Source: Alphaproteobacteria bacterium
Lineage (GTDB): Bacteria; Pseudomonadota; Alphaproteobacteria; JAAEOK01
NCBI GenBank assembly: GCA_024244705.1
Contig: JAAEOK010000036.1
Span: 1-64,000, forward strand
DNA: 64,000 bases
Direction of reading: 5' to 3'
Notes under the pieces: model-generated
What the model was told of the DNA's origin: nothing
Databases searched by the model: none
The model's input: the letters and a program-made list of their open reading frames with translations, nothing else
Position numbers and translations under genes: made by a program
Part shown: positions 52,960 through 62,111 of the stretch, in pieces
Layout of the letters: the number at the start of each line of letters is the position of its first letter
Position numbering within the stretch: position 1 is the first letter of the stretch

Positions 52960-53727
52960 ATGCGGCTCAAGGACAAAGTGGCGGTTATCACCGGCGGCGC
53001 CGACGGGATCGGGCTGGCCTGCGCCGAGCGGTTTGTCGCCGAGGGCGCCAAGGTGGTATTGGGCGACATCAACGAAGAGAAGGGCGCCGCCGCCGCCGCC
53101 CGGCTGGAGAACACGATCTTCAAGCGCTGCGACGTATCGCGGAAAAGCGATGTCGAAGCCCTGATCGCCGCCGCCGTCGAGGCCTTCGGAAGGATCGATA
53201 TTTGTGTCAGCAACGCGGGGACGATCCACACCGCGGATTTCCTGGATATCGAGGAAGCCGATTTCGACCGCGTCATCGCGGTCAATCTCAAAGGCGTGTT
53301 CCTGTCCGGACAAGCCGCCGCGCGGCAGATGGTGGTGCAAGGCCATGGCGGAGTCATTATCAACATGTCGTCGGTGAACGCCGAGCTGGCGATCCCCAAT
53401 CAGGTGCCCTACGTGACCAGCAAGGGCGGGGTCCGGCAGCTGACCAAAGTAATGTCGCTGTCGCTGCTGCCGCACGGTATTCGGGTTAACGCCATCGGCC
53501 CGGGCAGCATTCGTACGGAAATCCTCAAGAACGTCATGACCGACAAGGCGGCACGCGACAAGATCATGTCGCGCACGCCGATGGGTCGAGTCGGTGAGCC
53601 CGAGGAGATCGCGTCGGTCGCGCTGTTCCTGGCGAGCGACGATTCGAGTTACTTGAGCGGACAGACGATCTATCCAGACGGTGGTCGCATGGGCCTCAAC
53701 TACGTCGTCCCGGTGACGGAGGGATAG
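52960..53727 (+). CDS. Short-chain dehydrogenase/reductase
   Basis: A 255-residue classical SDR with TGGADGIGLA as the cofactor loop, SNAGTIH, the catalytic Ser in NMSSVNAE, and Tyr and Lys in VPYVTSKGG. The C-terminal YPDGGRMGLNYVVP is typical of glucose- or hydroxyacid-dehydrogenase-like members. The acidic residue after the second strand (GDINEE) suggests NAD preference. A cupin gene follows on the same strand after 50 bases. Confidence 0.9.
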   Translation: MRLKDKVAVITGGADGIGLACAERFVAEGAKVVLGDINEEKGAAAAARLENTIFKRCDVSRKSDVEALIAAAVEAFGRIDICVSNAGTIHTADFLDIEEADFDRVIAVNLKGVFLSGQAAARQMVVQGHGGVIINMSSVNAELAIPNQVPYVTSKGGVRQLTKVMSLSLLPHGIRVNAIGPGSIRTEILKNVMTDKAARDKIMSRTPMGRVGEPEEIASVALFLASDDSSYLSGQTIYPDGGRMGLNYVVPVTEG

Positions 53728-53777
53728 AATTATCTGGGGTCGATCGGCGGGCGCGATCGATCTACGGCACCAAGGCA

Positions 53778-54221
53778 ATGACGGGAGGCTTGGACGTGAC
53801 CGATTCTGAAACGCACGGCTCACCAGCAAGCGGCCCGGTGCCGCCGGGATTCTCGGTCAGTCACGCCAAGGACACGCCCTTCGTTTCGGGCGGCCTGCGC
53901 GCCTTCTTCGAGTATCGCGACTTGGCGATCAAGGGCGCGACGACGGGTCGATTCGGGGCCCACGTCATTCGGGCACGGGCGGGGACCGAGGCGGTGCCGC
54001 AATGGCATACCCACGACGTCGAATTTCAAATGGTCTACGTTACCCGCGGCTGGGTCGTGTTCGAATATGAGGGCGTTGGCGAGGTGCGGCTCGAACCCGG
54101 GTCATGCGTCCATCAGCCGCCCGGCATCCGCCATCGCGAACTCGCCCATAGCGATGACCTGGAACTGATCGAAATTACCCTGCCGGCCGAGTTCGAAACG
54201 ACCACGTTGGATGACGTCTAG
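53778..54221 (+). CDS. Cupin-domain protein
   Basis: A 147-residue protein with a single cupin barrel. Motif 1 reads WHTHDVEFQMVYVTRGWVVFEYEG and motif 2 PGSCVHQPPGIRHRE, giving the usual His, His, Glu and His metal set. It may be a small isomerase, a dioxygenase or a ligand-binding protein, probably working with the preceding SDR. The start could be ATG 53778 or a later GTG. Confidence 0.85.
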   Translation: MTGGLDVTDSETHGSPASGPVPPGFSVSHAKDTPFVSGGLRAFFEYRDLAIKGATTGRFGAHVIRARAGTEAVPQWHTHDVEFQMVYVTRGWVVFEYEGVGEVRLEPGSCVHQPPGIRHRELAHSDDLELIEITLPAEFETTTLDDV

Positions 54222-54283
54222 ACGATTCCGAATCGACGAAACCCGAAAACGGCTCGGGTTCCGCCGACCGTCCGACGCGTCGC

Positions 54284-55012
54284 CTATGGTGCCGTGTCGT
54301 CGCCCTCCGCGGGAGCCGGGGCCTCGGCTTCCGGAGCCGGCGTCTCGGGTTCCGGAGCCGGAGCCTCGGGTTCCGGTGCGGCCTCGGATTCCGACGCGGC
54401 CTCGGGAGCCGCGACAGCCGGAGTGCTGGCCTTCGCCGACGCGGTCTCAGCCCGTCGCGCTTCCCGCTCCGCCTTGTTCTTCGCCCGCTCGAGCTTCTTG
54501 CGCGCCTGCATGATCACGCCTTCCAGCTCATCCATCGTGCATATGCCCAGTTCGACCGGGCTGCGTTGGCGGATGTTCGACGCATTCCAATGGGTGCGCT
54601 CGCGGACCGCGGTGATCGTGTTCTTCGTGGTCCCAATCAGCTTGCCGATTTGCGCGTCGGTGACCTCGGGGTAATTCTTCAGAATCCAGGCGATCGCATC
54701 GGGTTTGTCCTGACGTTTCGAGACCGGCGTGTAGCGGGCGCCCTTGGGCCTCGCCACCGGCTCCGGCAACCCGGTCTGCAACAGATTCATGTGGGCCTTC
54801 GAATTGGATTCGGCACGAACGATTTCATCGCGCGTCAGCTGACCGCTGGTGATCGGTGATAACGGTGTCACGGCGCCGGCATCGCCGTCGGCGATGGCCT
54901 GCACCTCGAGCAGGTGCAAGCCGCAGAATTCGGCGATCTGCTCGAAGGTCAGTGTCGTGTTATCGACCAGCCAAGCGGCGGTCGCCTTGGGCATCAACGG
55001 CAACTTCGCCAT
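54284..55012 (-). CDS. trcR: Cell-cycle transcriptional regulator TrcR (DUF1013)
   Basis: A 242-residue protein. Residues 1-165 match the alphaproteobacterial DUF1013/TrcR family: LMPKATAAWLVDNTTLTFEQ, EFCGLHLLEVQAIADGDAG and the helix-turn-helix-like KNYPEVTDAQIGKLIGTTKN. The C-terminal 60 residues are an Ala/Pro/Glu tail. DUF1013 proteins bind promoters in the CtrA-type cell-cycle network. The gene is divergent from the spacer at 55013-55150. Confidence 0.88.
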   Translation of the reverse strand: MAKLPLMPKATAAWLVDNTTLTFEQIAEFCGLHLLEVQAIADGDAGAVTPLSPITSGQLTRDEIVRAESNSKAHMNLLQTGLPEPVARPKGARYTPVSKRQDKPDAIAWILKNYPEVTDAQIGKLIGTTKNTITAVRERTHWNASNIRQRSPVELGICTMDELEGVIMQARKKLERAKNKAEREARRAETASAKASTPAVAAPEAASESEAAPEPEAPAPEPETPAPEAEAPAPAEGDDTAP

Positions 55013-55150
55013 GTGTCCTCCGAATCATGGGACGCCGCGGCGTACGCGGCAAGGTGTCTGTTAGATTGCGCCGTTATATAGGGGATTATGCCGCGGTGCG
55101 AAAGCCTGCAAACGCCGTCAAAGAAAGCGTGCTGCCGCCGCCGACCCGCG

Positions 55151-56482
55151 CTACCGCATCGCGGCGCGGTAAAGCTGCCAGGGTTCGGGCACCCCTTTCA
55201 ACTCATGAACACCCGCATCGTCGAAGGCGATTCCGGAGCCGGCAACCAGGTCTTTGACGGTCCGGGAAACCAAGATCTCATCGGCCCCGGCGATGGCGGA
55301 AACCCGGGCCGCGATATGCACCGCCAGACCGGCCAGGGTGTCCCCGGAAATCTCGCATTCACCGGTATGCAGCCCGACCCGAATATTGAGGCCAAGCCGG
55401 CCGACCACCTGGATTGCGGCGTTGGCGCACTGGATCGCGCGCGCCGGGCCATCGAAGGCCGCGACGAAGCCGTCGCCGGTCGTGTCGATTTCATGGCCAT
55501 GAAAGGAGGCAAGCTCGGCGCGTACGGCCGCGTGATGGGCATTGAGCAGGTCGGTCCAGTCGAGATCGCCGGATTCGGCGGCTTTCCGCGTCGAGTCCAC
55601 GATGTCGGTGAACATGATCGTGTACAGGGCGCGGTCGCTTATTGCCGGTGATGGCCGGGCCCCAGTGAGGAACTCCTCGACGCAGCGGAGGATCTCGTCC
55701 GATCCGTCGAGCCATGGCAGATGGTCGTCGGAATCGATCTCGCGGAATATGGCGCCCGGAATTTGGTCGGCCAGATAATGGCCGTGGCCGATCTCGAGCG
55801 CGCGGTCGCCCGTTGCATGGACGATCAGGGCGGGGATGCGAATCGTCGGCAGGACGTCGCGGATGTCGATCTCCATATTGGCCCTCGTCAGTGCTGAGGC
55901 GGAGGCCGGGCTCGCGCTCATGCGCAAGAAACGCGCCCACCACTGCCGGAACCGCTCGTCGTCGACATGGCTTGGCGCGCGTTCCTCGAGGGCGAAAGGC
56001 GTTCCCCACGATTTCTCGATCAAACCAATCCAGGCTTCGATTTCGGCGCGCTCCGGCCCATAAGGCTAGTGCGCCGTTCGCGTCCGCCGGGCATAGCTGC
56101 CGATCATGATGAGGCCGGTCGTGCGCTTGGGGTAGGTCGCGGCAAACAGAGCGCACATTGACCCGCCTTCCGAATATCCGAGCAACGCCGCCTGCTTCGA
56201 ACCGACGGCGTCCATGACCGCGCGCACGTCATCCATGCGCTCCTCGAGCGTGGGCGTATCGGTGACCCGGTCCGACAGGCCGGTGCCCCGCTTGTCGAAC
56301 AGGATCAGGCGCGAGAACGACGCCAGCCGGCGCAGAAACCGCTCCATGGTCGGCTCCTCCCAGAGGACGTCGATATTGGAGATCCAGCCGGGGACGAATA
56401 CGAGGTCGATGGGGCCGTCACCCACGACCTGATAGGCGATATTGACAGAGCCACTGCGGGTGTATCTGGTTTCCGGGGTCAC
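55151..56482 (-). pseudogene. Alpha/beta-hydrolase plus class III cyclase gene with an in-frame TAG
   Basis: The frame starts at GTG 56482 (GAGG upstream): VNIAYQVVGDGPIDLVFVPG, then the nucleophile motif GYSEGGSM. TAG at 56066-56068 interrupts it, and the same frame resumes PYGPERAEIEAW, completes the hydrolase with RIPALIVHATGDRALEIGHG, and adds a cyclase domain with FTDIVDSTRKAAESGD and DTTGDGFVAAFDG. Hydrolase-cyclase fusions of this kind are common. A single Tyr-to-stop change explains the break. The downstream piece could restart at an internal ATG. Confidence 0.8.
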
Positions 56483-56646
56483 TATGGCCTCTAAAAAACG
56501 GCGGAACGAATGCGCGACCAAGCTCGATCGCAGTCTAGACCGGCTAAGCGGCGTCCGAAAGCCGTCCGTCCCAGGGCCGATGCTACGCAGCAGCCGAGCA
56601 TCGACGTCGATATGATTGCTTGGTTCGGGTCGACGAACCAGCGGCG

Positions 56647-58242
56647 ATGACGGTCACGACAAAGACGCTGGCCGAAGGGATCGCCGATCGCCTCGCCGAT
56701 ACGTGCGTTGGTCGTATCTTCGGCATTCCGGGCGGCGGATCGAGCCTCGATCTCATCGACGCGGCGGCGGCGCGCGGGATCGATTTCGTTCTTACTCGAA
56801 CCGAGACCGCGGCGGCGTTGATGGCCGCGGTGACCGGCGAACTGACCGGGACGCCAGGTGTCGCGCTGGCGGGGATCGGCCCCGGGGCGGCCAGTATCGT
56901 CAACGGCGTGGCCTATGCCCAGCTCGAACGGTCGCCGCTGATCCTGTTCACCGATGGTCCGGCATCCTCGCAGCATCAGGCGTTCGATCAGAATGCCTTG
57001 TTTCGGCCGGTGACCAAGGCGCAGGGGCGGCTCCGTCCGGCGACCGGCCTAGCCGATCTCGCAGTCGGTATTCAGGCGACGTTGACGCCGCCCTTCGGAC
57101 CGGTGCAGTTCAATCTCAGCGCCGAAGACGCGGTTGCCCCCGTTTCGGACCCCGCCGATGGTGAGGCGCGCCCGCCGCGTCCGCCGCCCGCGGTCGAGAT
57201 TCCCCCCGATGCCGTCGAATTGCTCCACAATGCGCGTCGGCCGGTGGTCATCGGCGGGCTCGAAGCGCGCTATGGCCGGAATCCGGCCGCTCTGCGGCGG
57301 TTGGCGGAAGCGCTCGCATGCCCGGTGTTCTTGACCTACAAGGCCAAAGGCGTCATCGCCGATTCGTCGCCGTGGCTGGTCGGGCTGTTCACCGGCGCGG
57401 AGGCCGAGGCCGAAAGCCTGGACCGAGCCGATCTGATCCTGTGCTTCGGTCTCGATCCGGTCGAAATTATTCCCCGACCGTGGCGCTACCGCGCGGCGGT
57501 TCTCGATCTGCGCCTGTGTCCGGAACCGGTATTGCCGATGGAACCTGCAGGCCGCATTATCGGCGACTTGAGTTCGATCGCCGATGAATTGATCGGGCTC
57601 GTCGAGAGGTCCGAGTGGTCGGTTGCGGAGGTCGCCGCGCTCCGCCGAGGCATGCGGGACCGGCTCGCTCTCGACGGTGTCGGTCATACCGCCCAGTCGG
57701 TCGCCGAGACGGTTTGCGCCGGTGCGCCGCGCGGGTGTCGGGCGACAATCGATTCGGGTGCCCATATGTTCAGCGTCATGTCCTGCTGGCAGGCCGAAGC
57801 GCCTTACGGAGTCCTCAAATCGAACGGGCTTTCGACGATGGGCTACGCGCTGCCGGCGGCGATCGCCTCAGCGCTGGCGGAGCCCGACCGCCGGACGGTT
57901 GCGATCACCGGCGACGGCGGACTGATGATGTGTCTGGGCGAGATGGCGACCGCCATCGAACGCGGCTGTCGCGTCACGGTCGTCGTGCTCAACGACGCGG
58001 CGTTGTCGCTGATCGACATCAAGCAGCAGCGCCAACAACGGCAGAGCCGGGGCGTGCGGTACCCATGCGTGGACTTCGCTGCCGCCGCCCGGGCGCTAGG
58101 CTGTCCGGCGTGGCGCGTCGCCGCGGAGGATTCGCTCGAGCCGGTGCTGGCGGAAGCCTTTGCGATCGACGGGCCGGCGCTGATCGACATCGTGACCGAC
58201 CCCAGCGGCTACGGCGATCAATTGGTGAATCTTCGCGGTTGA
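56647..58242 (+). CDS. Thiamine-diphosphate-dependent enzyme (acetolactate synthase large-subunit-like)
   Basis: A 531-residue ThDP enzyme. ATG 56647 is favoured over a start 9 codons earlier because it matches the family N-terminus, TLAEGIADRLADT. The conserved Glu that activates ThDP lies in TRTETAAALMA. The cofactor motif is GDGGLMMCLGEMATAIERG with the closing Asn in VLNDAAL. Fold and length match acetolactate synthase, benzoylformate decarboxylase and related enzymes. The substrate is undecided, and no regulatory small subunit lies nearby. Confidence 0.88.
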   Translation: MTVTTKTLAEGIADRLADTCVGRIFGIPGGGSSLDLIDAAAARGIDFVLTRTETAAALMAAVTGELTGTPGVALAGIGPGAASIVNGVAYAQLERSPLILFTDGPASSQHQAFDQNALFRPVTKAQGRLRPATGLADLAVGIQATLTPPFGPVQFNLSAEDAVAPVSDPADGEARPPRPPPAVEIPPDAVELLHNARRPVVIGGLEARYGRNPAALRRLAEALACPVFLTYKAKGVIADSSPWLVGLFTGAEAEAESLDRADLILCFGLDPVEIIPRPWRYRAAVLDLRLCPEPVLPMEPAGRIIGDLSSIADELIGLVERSEWSVAEVAALRRGMRDRLALDGVGHTAQSVAETVCAGAPRGCRATIDSGAHMFSVMSCWQAEAPYGVLKSNGLSTMGYALPAAIASALAEPDRRTVAITGDGGLMMCLGEMATAIERGCRVTVVVLNDAALSLIDIKQQRQQRQSRGVRYPCVDFAAAARALGCPAWRVAAEDSLEPVLAEAFAIDGPALIDIVTDPSGYGDQLVNLRG

Positions 58243-58291
58243 ATGAGCGGTCAAGTCTTGGCCGTCACAGCGACCCGGCGGCGGGCCGGTC

Positions 58292-58573
58292 CTATGCAGG
58301 ATTATCCTCAGCAACCACTTTCAAGAGGCTCTCGACATCCATGATCGGCGTGATGTGATTGACATTTAAATCGGTCCATTGATGGAACAGTTTGGTCACC
58401 GACGCCGCGTCCGCCGCCTCGAATATTACCCATCCCTCGAGTTGGGTGACCGACAGCCATGACCCCAGGATTTTGACGTCCGCCGGCTGCCCGATCATCA
58501 TCTCCTGCAGTCGCCTCAGATTCTCGTCGCGATGTTCGGGTTCGATCAAGCAATGCAGTATGAACATCATCAT
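58292..58573 (-). CDS. DUF3303 family protein
   Basis: A 93-residue protein with the DUF3303 pattern: MFILHCLIEPEHRDENLRR, KILGSWLSVTQLEGWVIFEA and HITPIMDVESLLKVV. The fold is a ferredoxin-like barrel of unknown role. It is probably co-transcribed with, but does not overlap, nearby minus-strand genes. Confidence 0.8.
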   Translation of the reverse strand: MMMFILHCLIEPEHRDENLRRLQEMMIGQPADVKILGSWLSVTQLEGWVIFEAADAASVTKLFHQWTDLNVNHITPIMDVESLLKVVAEDNPA

Positions 58574-58609
58574 CGTTCTCCGTGCTGTCCGTTCTCGATC
58601 ACGGGTATC

Positions 58610-59611
58610 CTAGACCGTCAGGATGATCTTGCCGATATGGGCGCTCGAATCCATCAGCGCATGCGCCGCCGCGGCTTCGGCGAGGGGATAGGTCGCGTGG
58701 ACGACCGGACCGATTTGCCCGGAATCGAGGAGCGGCCACACGTTGTCCTCGAGCGCCGCGGCGATGGCGGCTTTCTGGGCGATGGAGCGCGGCCGCAGGG
58801 TCGAGCCGGTTATGGTCAATCGCTTCATCATCATCGGGCCGAAATTGACTTCGGCCTTGGCGCCGCGGAGGAAGGCGATTTGCACCAGACGCCCTTCGAC
58901 GGCGAGCGCGCTGATGTTGCGCTGGATGTAATCGCCGCCGACCATGTCGAGGATAAGATCGACTCCCTTGTCATCGGTGAGGCCGCGGACGACCTCGACG
59001 AAGTCTTCGTCGCGATAGTTGATGCCCCGCTCGGCGCCGAGCTCCTCGCAGGCGCGACACTTGTCGGCCGAGCCGGCGGTGGCGAAGACGCGGGCGCCGA
59101 AGGCATTGGCCAATTGAATTGCGGTGGTGCCGATTCCGCTCGACCCGCCATGCACCAGAAAGGCTTCGCCGGGGACCAGCCGGCCGCGTTCGAACACATT
59201 GGTCCACACGGTGAAATAGGTCTCCGGCACTGCCGCCGCGCGAATCGGATCGTAGCCGGTGGGGAAGGGGAGGCATTGCAGCGCCGGGGCGACGCAGTAT
59301 TCGGCGTAGCCGCCGCCGGCGACCAGGGCGCATACCTGATCGTCGACTTTCCACCGATCGTTGTTGTCGCCGACAGCGACGATGGTGCCCGCAACCTCGA
59401 GCCCGGGAATGTCCGTGGCGCCCGGCGGCGGCGCATAATTTCCCTCGCGTTGCAGCACGTCGGGTCGATTGACTCCGGCCGCCGCCACCTTGATCAAGAC
59501 CTCGTTGTCGCCGGGGACCGGGAGATCCCGCGCGCCCGCCACCAGGACGTCCGGTCCGCCGGGCTCGGTGATTTCGATCGCGGTCATCATGTCGGGCAGG
59601 GCGGATGTCAT
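58610..59611 (-). CDS. NAD(P)H-quinone oxidoreductase, PIG3/zeta-crystallin-like
   Basis: A 333-residue medium-chain dehydrogenase without catalytic zinc. Marks are VAAAGVNRPDVLQREGNYAPP, GLEVAGTIVAVG, and the NADPH-binding VHGGSSGIGTTAIQLA followed by FATAGSADKC. The C-terminal RSIAQKAAIAAAL region fits the PIG3 subgroup. It reduces quinones by one electron in related proteins. It begins at ATG 59611, with a second in-frame Met soon after. Confidence 0.9.
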   Translation of the reverse strand: MTSALPDMMTAIEITEPGGPDVLVAGARDLPVPGDNEVLIKVAAAGVNRPDVLQREGNYAPPPGATDIPGLEVAGTIVAVGDNNDRWKVDDQVCALVAGGGYAEYCVAPALQCLPFPTGYDPIRAAAVPETYFTVWTNVFERGRLVPGEAFLVHGGSSGIGTTAIQLANAFGARVFATAGSADKCRACEELGAERGINYRDEDFVEVVRGLTDDKGVDLILDMVGGDYIQRNISALAVEGRLVQIAFLRGAKAEVNFGPMMMKRLTITGSTLRPRSIAQKAAIAAALEDNVWPLLDSGQIGPVVHATYPLAEAAAAHALMDSSAHIGKIILTV

Positions 59612-59704
59612 AGGCGGCTCTTTTCGTGTGCGCGTGTGGACGGTGTTGCAGGTCTAGTCTCTCCGCGCCAGACTGACAACCCCCGCACCGACGAGGTATG
59701 GATC

Positions 59705-59887
59705 ATGGAGCCGGACGACCTGGAACCGCAGAAACAAGCGAAGCCCAAAAAGAACCTGGATCCGATGTCGATCGACGAATTGGAGGGCTATATCGCGGAA
59801 CTCGAGACCGAGATCGAACGCGTCAGGGGCGACATTCGAAAGAAGCAGGCGCACCGCGCCGGCGCCGATGCGTTTTTCAAGAAGTAG
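59705..59887 (+). CDS. DUF1192 family small protein
   Basis: A 60-residue protein: DPMSIDELEGYIAELETEIE, then an RVRGDIRKKQAHRAGADAFF end. This is the DUF1192 pattern, an alphaproteobacterial small coiled-coil family of unknown role. It is read from ATG 59705 to TAG 59885-59887. Confidence 0.88.
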   Translation: MEPDDLEPQKQAKPKKNLDPMSIDELEGYIAELETEIERVRGDIRKKQAHRAGADAFFKK

Positions 59888-59957
59888 CTTGGCCGGGTAG
59901 CCCGTTCGCCGGTGGTCGGCGACAAGGAACTGAATTTAGAAGCGAAGGAGTTGTCGG

Positions 59958-60740
59958 GTGTTGAAGGGAAAATCCGCGTTGATTACCGGGTCGACCAGTG
60001 GAATCGGATTGGCGATCGCGACCGCGCTTGCCCGAGACGGTTGCAACGTGATGTTGAACGGGCTGGCGGACGCCGCCGAGATGGCGGATATCGCGGCCGG
60101 GCTGACGCGCGACCACGGCGTCAAAGCCGCTTTCAACGATGCCGATATGAGCAAGCCGGACGAGGTCGCCGCGCTGGTCGGCGCGACCGCCGAGGAATTG
60201 GGTGGGGTCGATATCCTGGTCAATAACGCGGGGATTCAGCATACCGCGCCGGTGCATGAATTCCCGACCGAGATGTGGGACGCCATCATCGCGATCAATC
60301 TGTCGGCGGTGTTCCATGCGATACGCGCGGCGCTTCCCCCCATGCGGGAAAGAGGCTGGGGTCGCGTGGTGAACACAGCATCGGTCCACGGTCTGGTGGC
60401 ATCGGTCAACAAGGCCGCCTACGTCGCGGCAAAGCATGGAATCGTCGGCCTGACCAAATCCGTCGCTCTCGAGAACGCCGGCACCGGCGTTACCTGCAAC
60501 GCGGTCTGTCCGGGCTGGGTGAGGACGGAATTGATCGAGCGGCAGATTGCGGCGCGGGCGGCCGAGCAGGGCATCGAGATTGAGGCCGGTGCCCGCGACA
60601 TTCTGCAGGAAAAACAGCCGTCCCAGCAGTTCGTGACCGTCGAACAGGTCGCCGGGCTGGTCGTGTTCCTGTGCAGCGATGCCGCCGCCCAGATTACCGG
60701 CGTGGCGGTCCCCATCGATGGCGGATGGACGGCGCAGTAA
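59958..60740 (+). CDS. bdhA: 3-hydroxybutyrate dehydrogenase
   Basis: A 260-residue classical SDR: TGSTSGIGLAIATAL, NNAGIQHTAPVHEF, Ser in NTASVHGLVAS, and YVAAKHG. The later QPSQQFVTVEQVAGLVVFL matches D-beta-hydroxybutyrate dehydrogenases, which oxidise 3-hydroxybutyrate to acetoacetate in PHB turnover. GTG 59958 follows GAAGGAG by 7 bases. Confidence 0.9.
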   Translation: MLKGKSALITGSTSGIGLAIATALARDGCNVMLNGLADAAEMADIAAGLTRDHGVKAAFNDADMSKPDEVAALVGATAEELGGVDILVNNAGIQHTAPVHEFPTEMWDAIIAINLSAVFHAIRAALPPMRERGWGRVVNTASVHGLVASVNKAAYVAAKHGIVGLTKSVALENAGTGVTCNAVCPGWVRTELIERQIAARAAEQGIEIEAGARDILQEKQPSQQFVTVEQVAGLVVFLCSDAAAQITGVAVPIDGGWTAQ

Positions 60741-61009
60741 CGATTTCACGGGATCCAGGCCAGGATCTACCCGGTCCCTGACGGCGGCGCGCCGTATCGA
60801 TTCCGAATTTTTGGCTTAAAATCAGGCGTTTGGCGTGATTTTGACGCGGGTTGGCCGTTGCCGCGCTCATCGAACGTTAACCTTTGGCAGGTATCGTGAC
60901 GGTGCCGGTTCGAGGCCCGATTTGGCTAAAATATTGCTATAATTTCAATCAATTATCAGAATAATACAGAATAAAATTCCTTAAAATGTGGCTAGACATG
61001 GTTAATTCA
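60741..61009. other. AT-rich intergenic leader region
   Basis: The region holds no gene. From about 60915 base composition drops sharply to AT-rich, with a TATAAT at 60938-60943. A nine-base inverted pair, AACGTTAAC at 60873-60881 and GTTAACGTT at 61020-61028, lies 140 bases apart. One GATTC (a GANTC methylation site) lies near 60799. No DnaA box is seen. Confidence 0.5.
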
Positions 61010-61025
61010 TTAACTTTATGTTAAC
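61010..61025. promoter_or_regulatory. CtrA-type box TTAA-N7-TTAAC
   Basis: The sequence TTAA, seven bases, then TTAAC is the full consensus for CtrA, the cell-cycle response regulator of alphaproteobacteria. It lies in a sharply AT-rich island, about 90 bases before a strong terminator, with no gene between on the plus strand. Confidence 0.6.
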
Positions 61026-61039
61026 GTTTAGCCGTTAGG

Positions 61040-61153
61040 GTGGCAATTGCGGGGAGAACACCACTACCGGCAACCCGGACGACATCCAACCCTCGTTGAC
61101 GCCTCCCTGTGATCCTTGGAGCCGCCCTGACCCCGGCGGCTCCAAGTCTTTCT
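61040..61153 (+). ncRNA. Candidate small RNA under CtrA control
   Basis: If transcription begins 20 to 40 bases after the CtrA box, a transcript of about 100 bases would end at the hairpin at 61115-61146. It would carry a CCTCCC string near 61102-61107, a motif able to pair with ribosome-binding sites, as in several alphaproteobacterial small RNAs. No open frame with a ribosome site is seen. The boundaries and existence are inferred. Confidence 0.35.
61115..61153 (+). terminator. Strong intrinsic-type hairpin
   Basis: A perfect 12-bp stem CTTGGAGCCGCC/GGCGGCTCCAAG with an 8-base loop (61115-61146) is followed by TCTTTCT. It lies 375 bases after the bdhA stop, too far to be its natural terminator, and points toward the plus strand. 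Confidence 0.75.
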
Positions 61154-61167
61154 GGGTTCCGAAAAAT

Positions 61168-61965
61168 CTAATTACCTGATTTTAAAGAATTTTCTCGATT
61201 AGGCGTCGGCGCCGCGAGGACGCCGGACGCGGTCTGAGTGGGACCGTTCAGCGGGCCGATTGCGACCGGCGGGCCGGCGATTTCGCGCACCAATTTGTGC
61301 AGGATCGCCTTGGCGAAATCGAAATAATCGTCGGCGCGAACGACGAATGCGGCGTGGCCGCCGATGACATTGTTGATGTAGTAGTCGTCGAGCCGGAAAT
61401 TGTCGTTGAGGATCGTCAATCCGTTGATCGTGATGCCTTTGGCAACGGCGATGTCGCGGAAATCACCGGGTTGCGCGCCCTGATTGGCGGAGCCGTCGCC
61501 CGAGACGTCGATCGCCAGCCGCGCGGCATCGTAGTCGTTGATCTCGAGTTGGCGGGTGGCGAATTGGAGCGCGCCGGCGATCGCCGTGCTGCCGCCGTTG
61601 CCGTAGCGGGCGACGCCATCGATCTCGGTGGCGAAGACGGCGGCGCCGGCGGCGTCATTGATATGCATCCAGTCGATCGACAGTTCCTGGTTGTACCAAT
61701 CCGACCATTGAATCAGCGACACCGCGATCCCGTTGGGGCCGGCGAGCTCGATCGCGTCGAGAACCGCGGGGTCGCGAAACGCCTGGGCGAGCCCCTTCAT
61801 TTGTAAGTGAAATTCCTGAAGGTCGACACTCGACGACACGTCGACGGCCAGGACCAGCTCCAGGTCGACCAGCTTGCGGGCACTATTTTCGGTCTGAGCC
61901 GGTGCATGGCTTGCGGCCAAGAGCACACCGAGCGCGATGAGCGGAAGGAGCGGTCGCGGTCCCAT
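61168..61965 (-). CDS. DUF1194 secreted von Willebrand A-like protein
   Basis: A 265-residue protein with a signal peptide (LLPLIALGVLLAASHAPAQ) and a DUF1194 domain. The metal-site motif DVSSSVD gives D-x-S-x-S, and the domain continues ISLIQWSDW-like (VSLIQWSDWYNQ) and AIDVSGDGSANQG. DUF1194 proteins are VWA-like and probably bind metal and protein partners in the periplasm. It converges on the candidate small RNA. Confidence 0.85.
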   Translation of the reverse strand: MGPRPLLPLIALGVLLAASHAPAQTENSARKLVDLELVLAVDVSSSVDLQEFHLQMKGLAQAFRDPAVLDAIELAGPNGIAVSLIQWSDWYNQELSIDWMHINDAAGAAVFATEIDGVARYGNGGSTAIAGALQFATRQLEINDYDAARLAIDVSGDGSANQGAQPGDFRDIAVAKGITINGLTILNDNFRLDDYYINNVIGGHAAFVVRADDYFDFAKAILHKLVREIAGPPVAIGPLNGPTQTASGVLAAPTPNRENSLKSGN

Positions 61966-62111
61966 CGGCCCACTCTAGCTTGAATCGGGCCGGCAGCCCA
62001 ACCCGTCGCTGGTCGTTCATGCGGGTGTCGGAGTGTGCAATCCGGAATTCGCCTGCTATAAGGTGGCGCGCCCGGAACCGGGGCGTTTCCATCACTAACG
62101 GCGGACAGGAA

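Noticed and set aside
60900-61030. Possible replication origin because of the AT-rich island and CtrA box
   Set aside because: No DnaA boxes were found, and no origin-linked genes such as dnaA, hemE, parA or parB lie in the window.
61980-62111. SAM-type riboswitch upstream of metY
   Set aside because: No SAM-II or other recognised aptamer motif could be seen in the 130-base leader.
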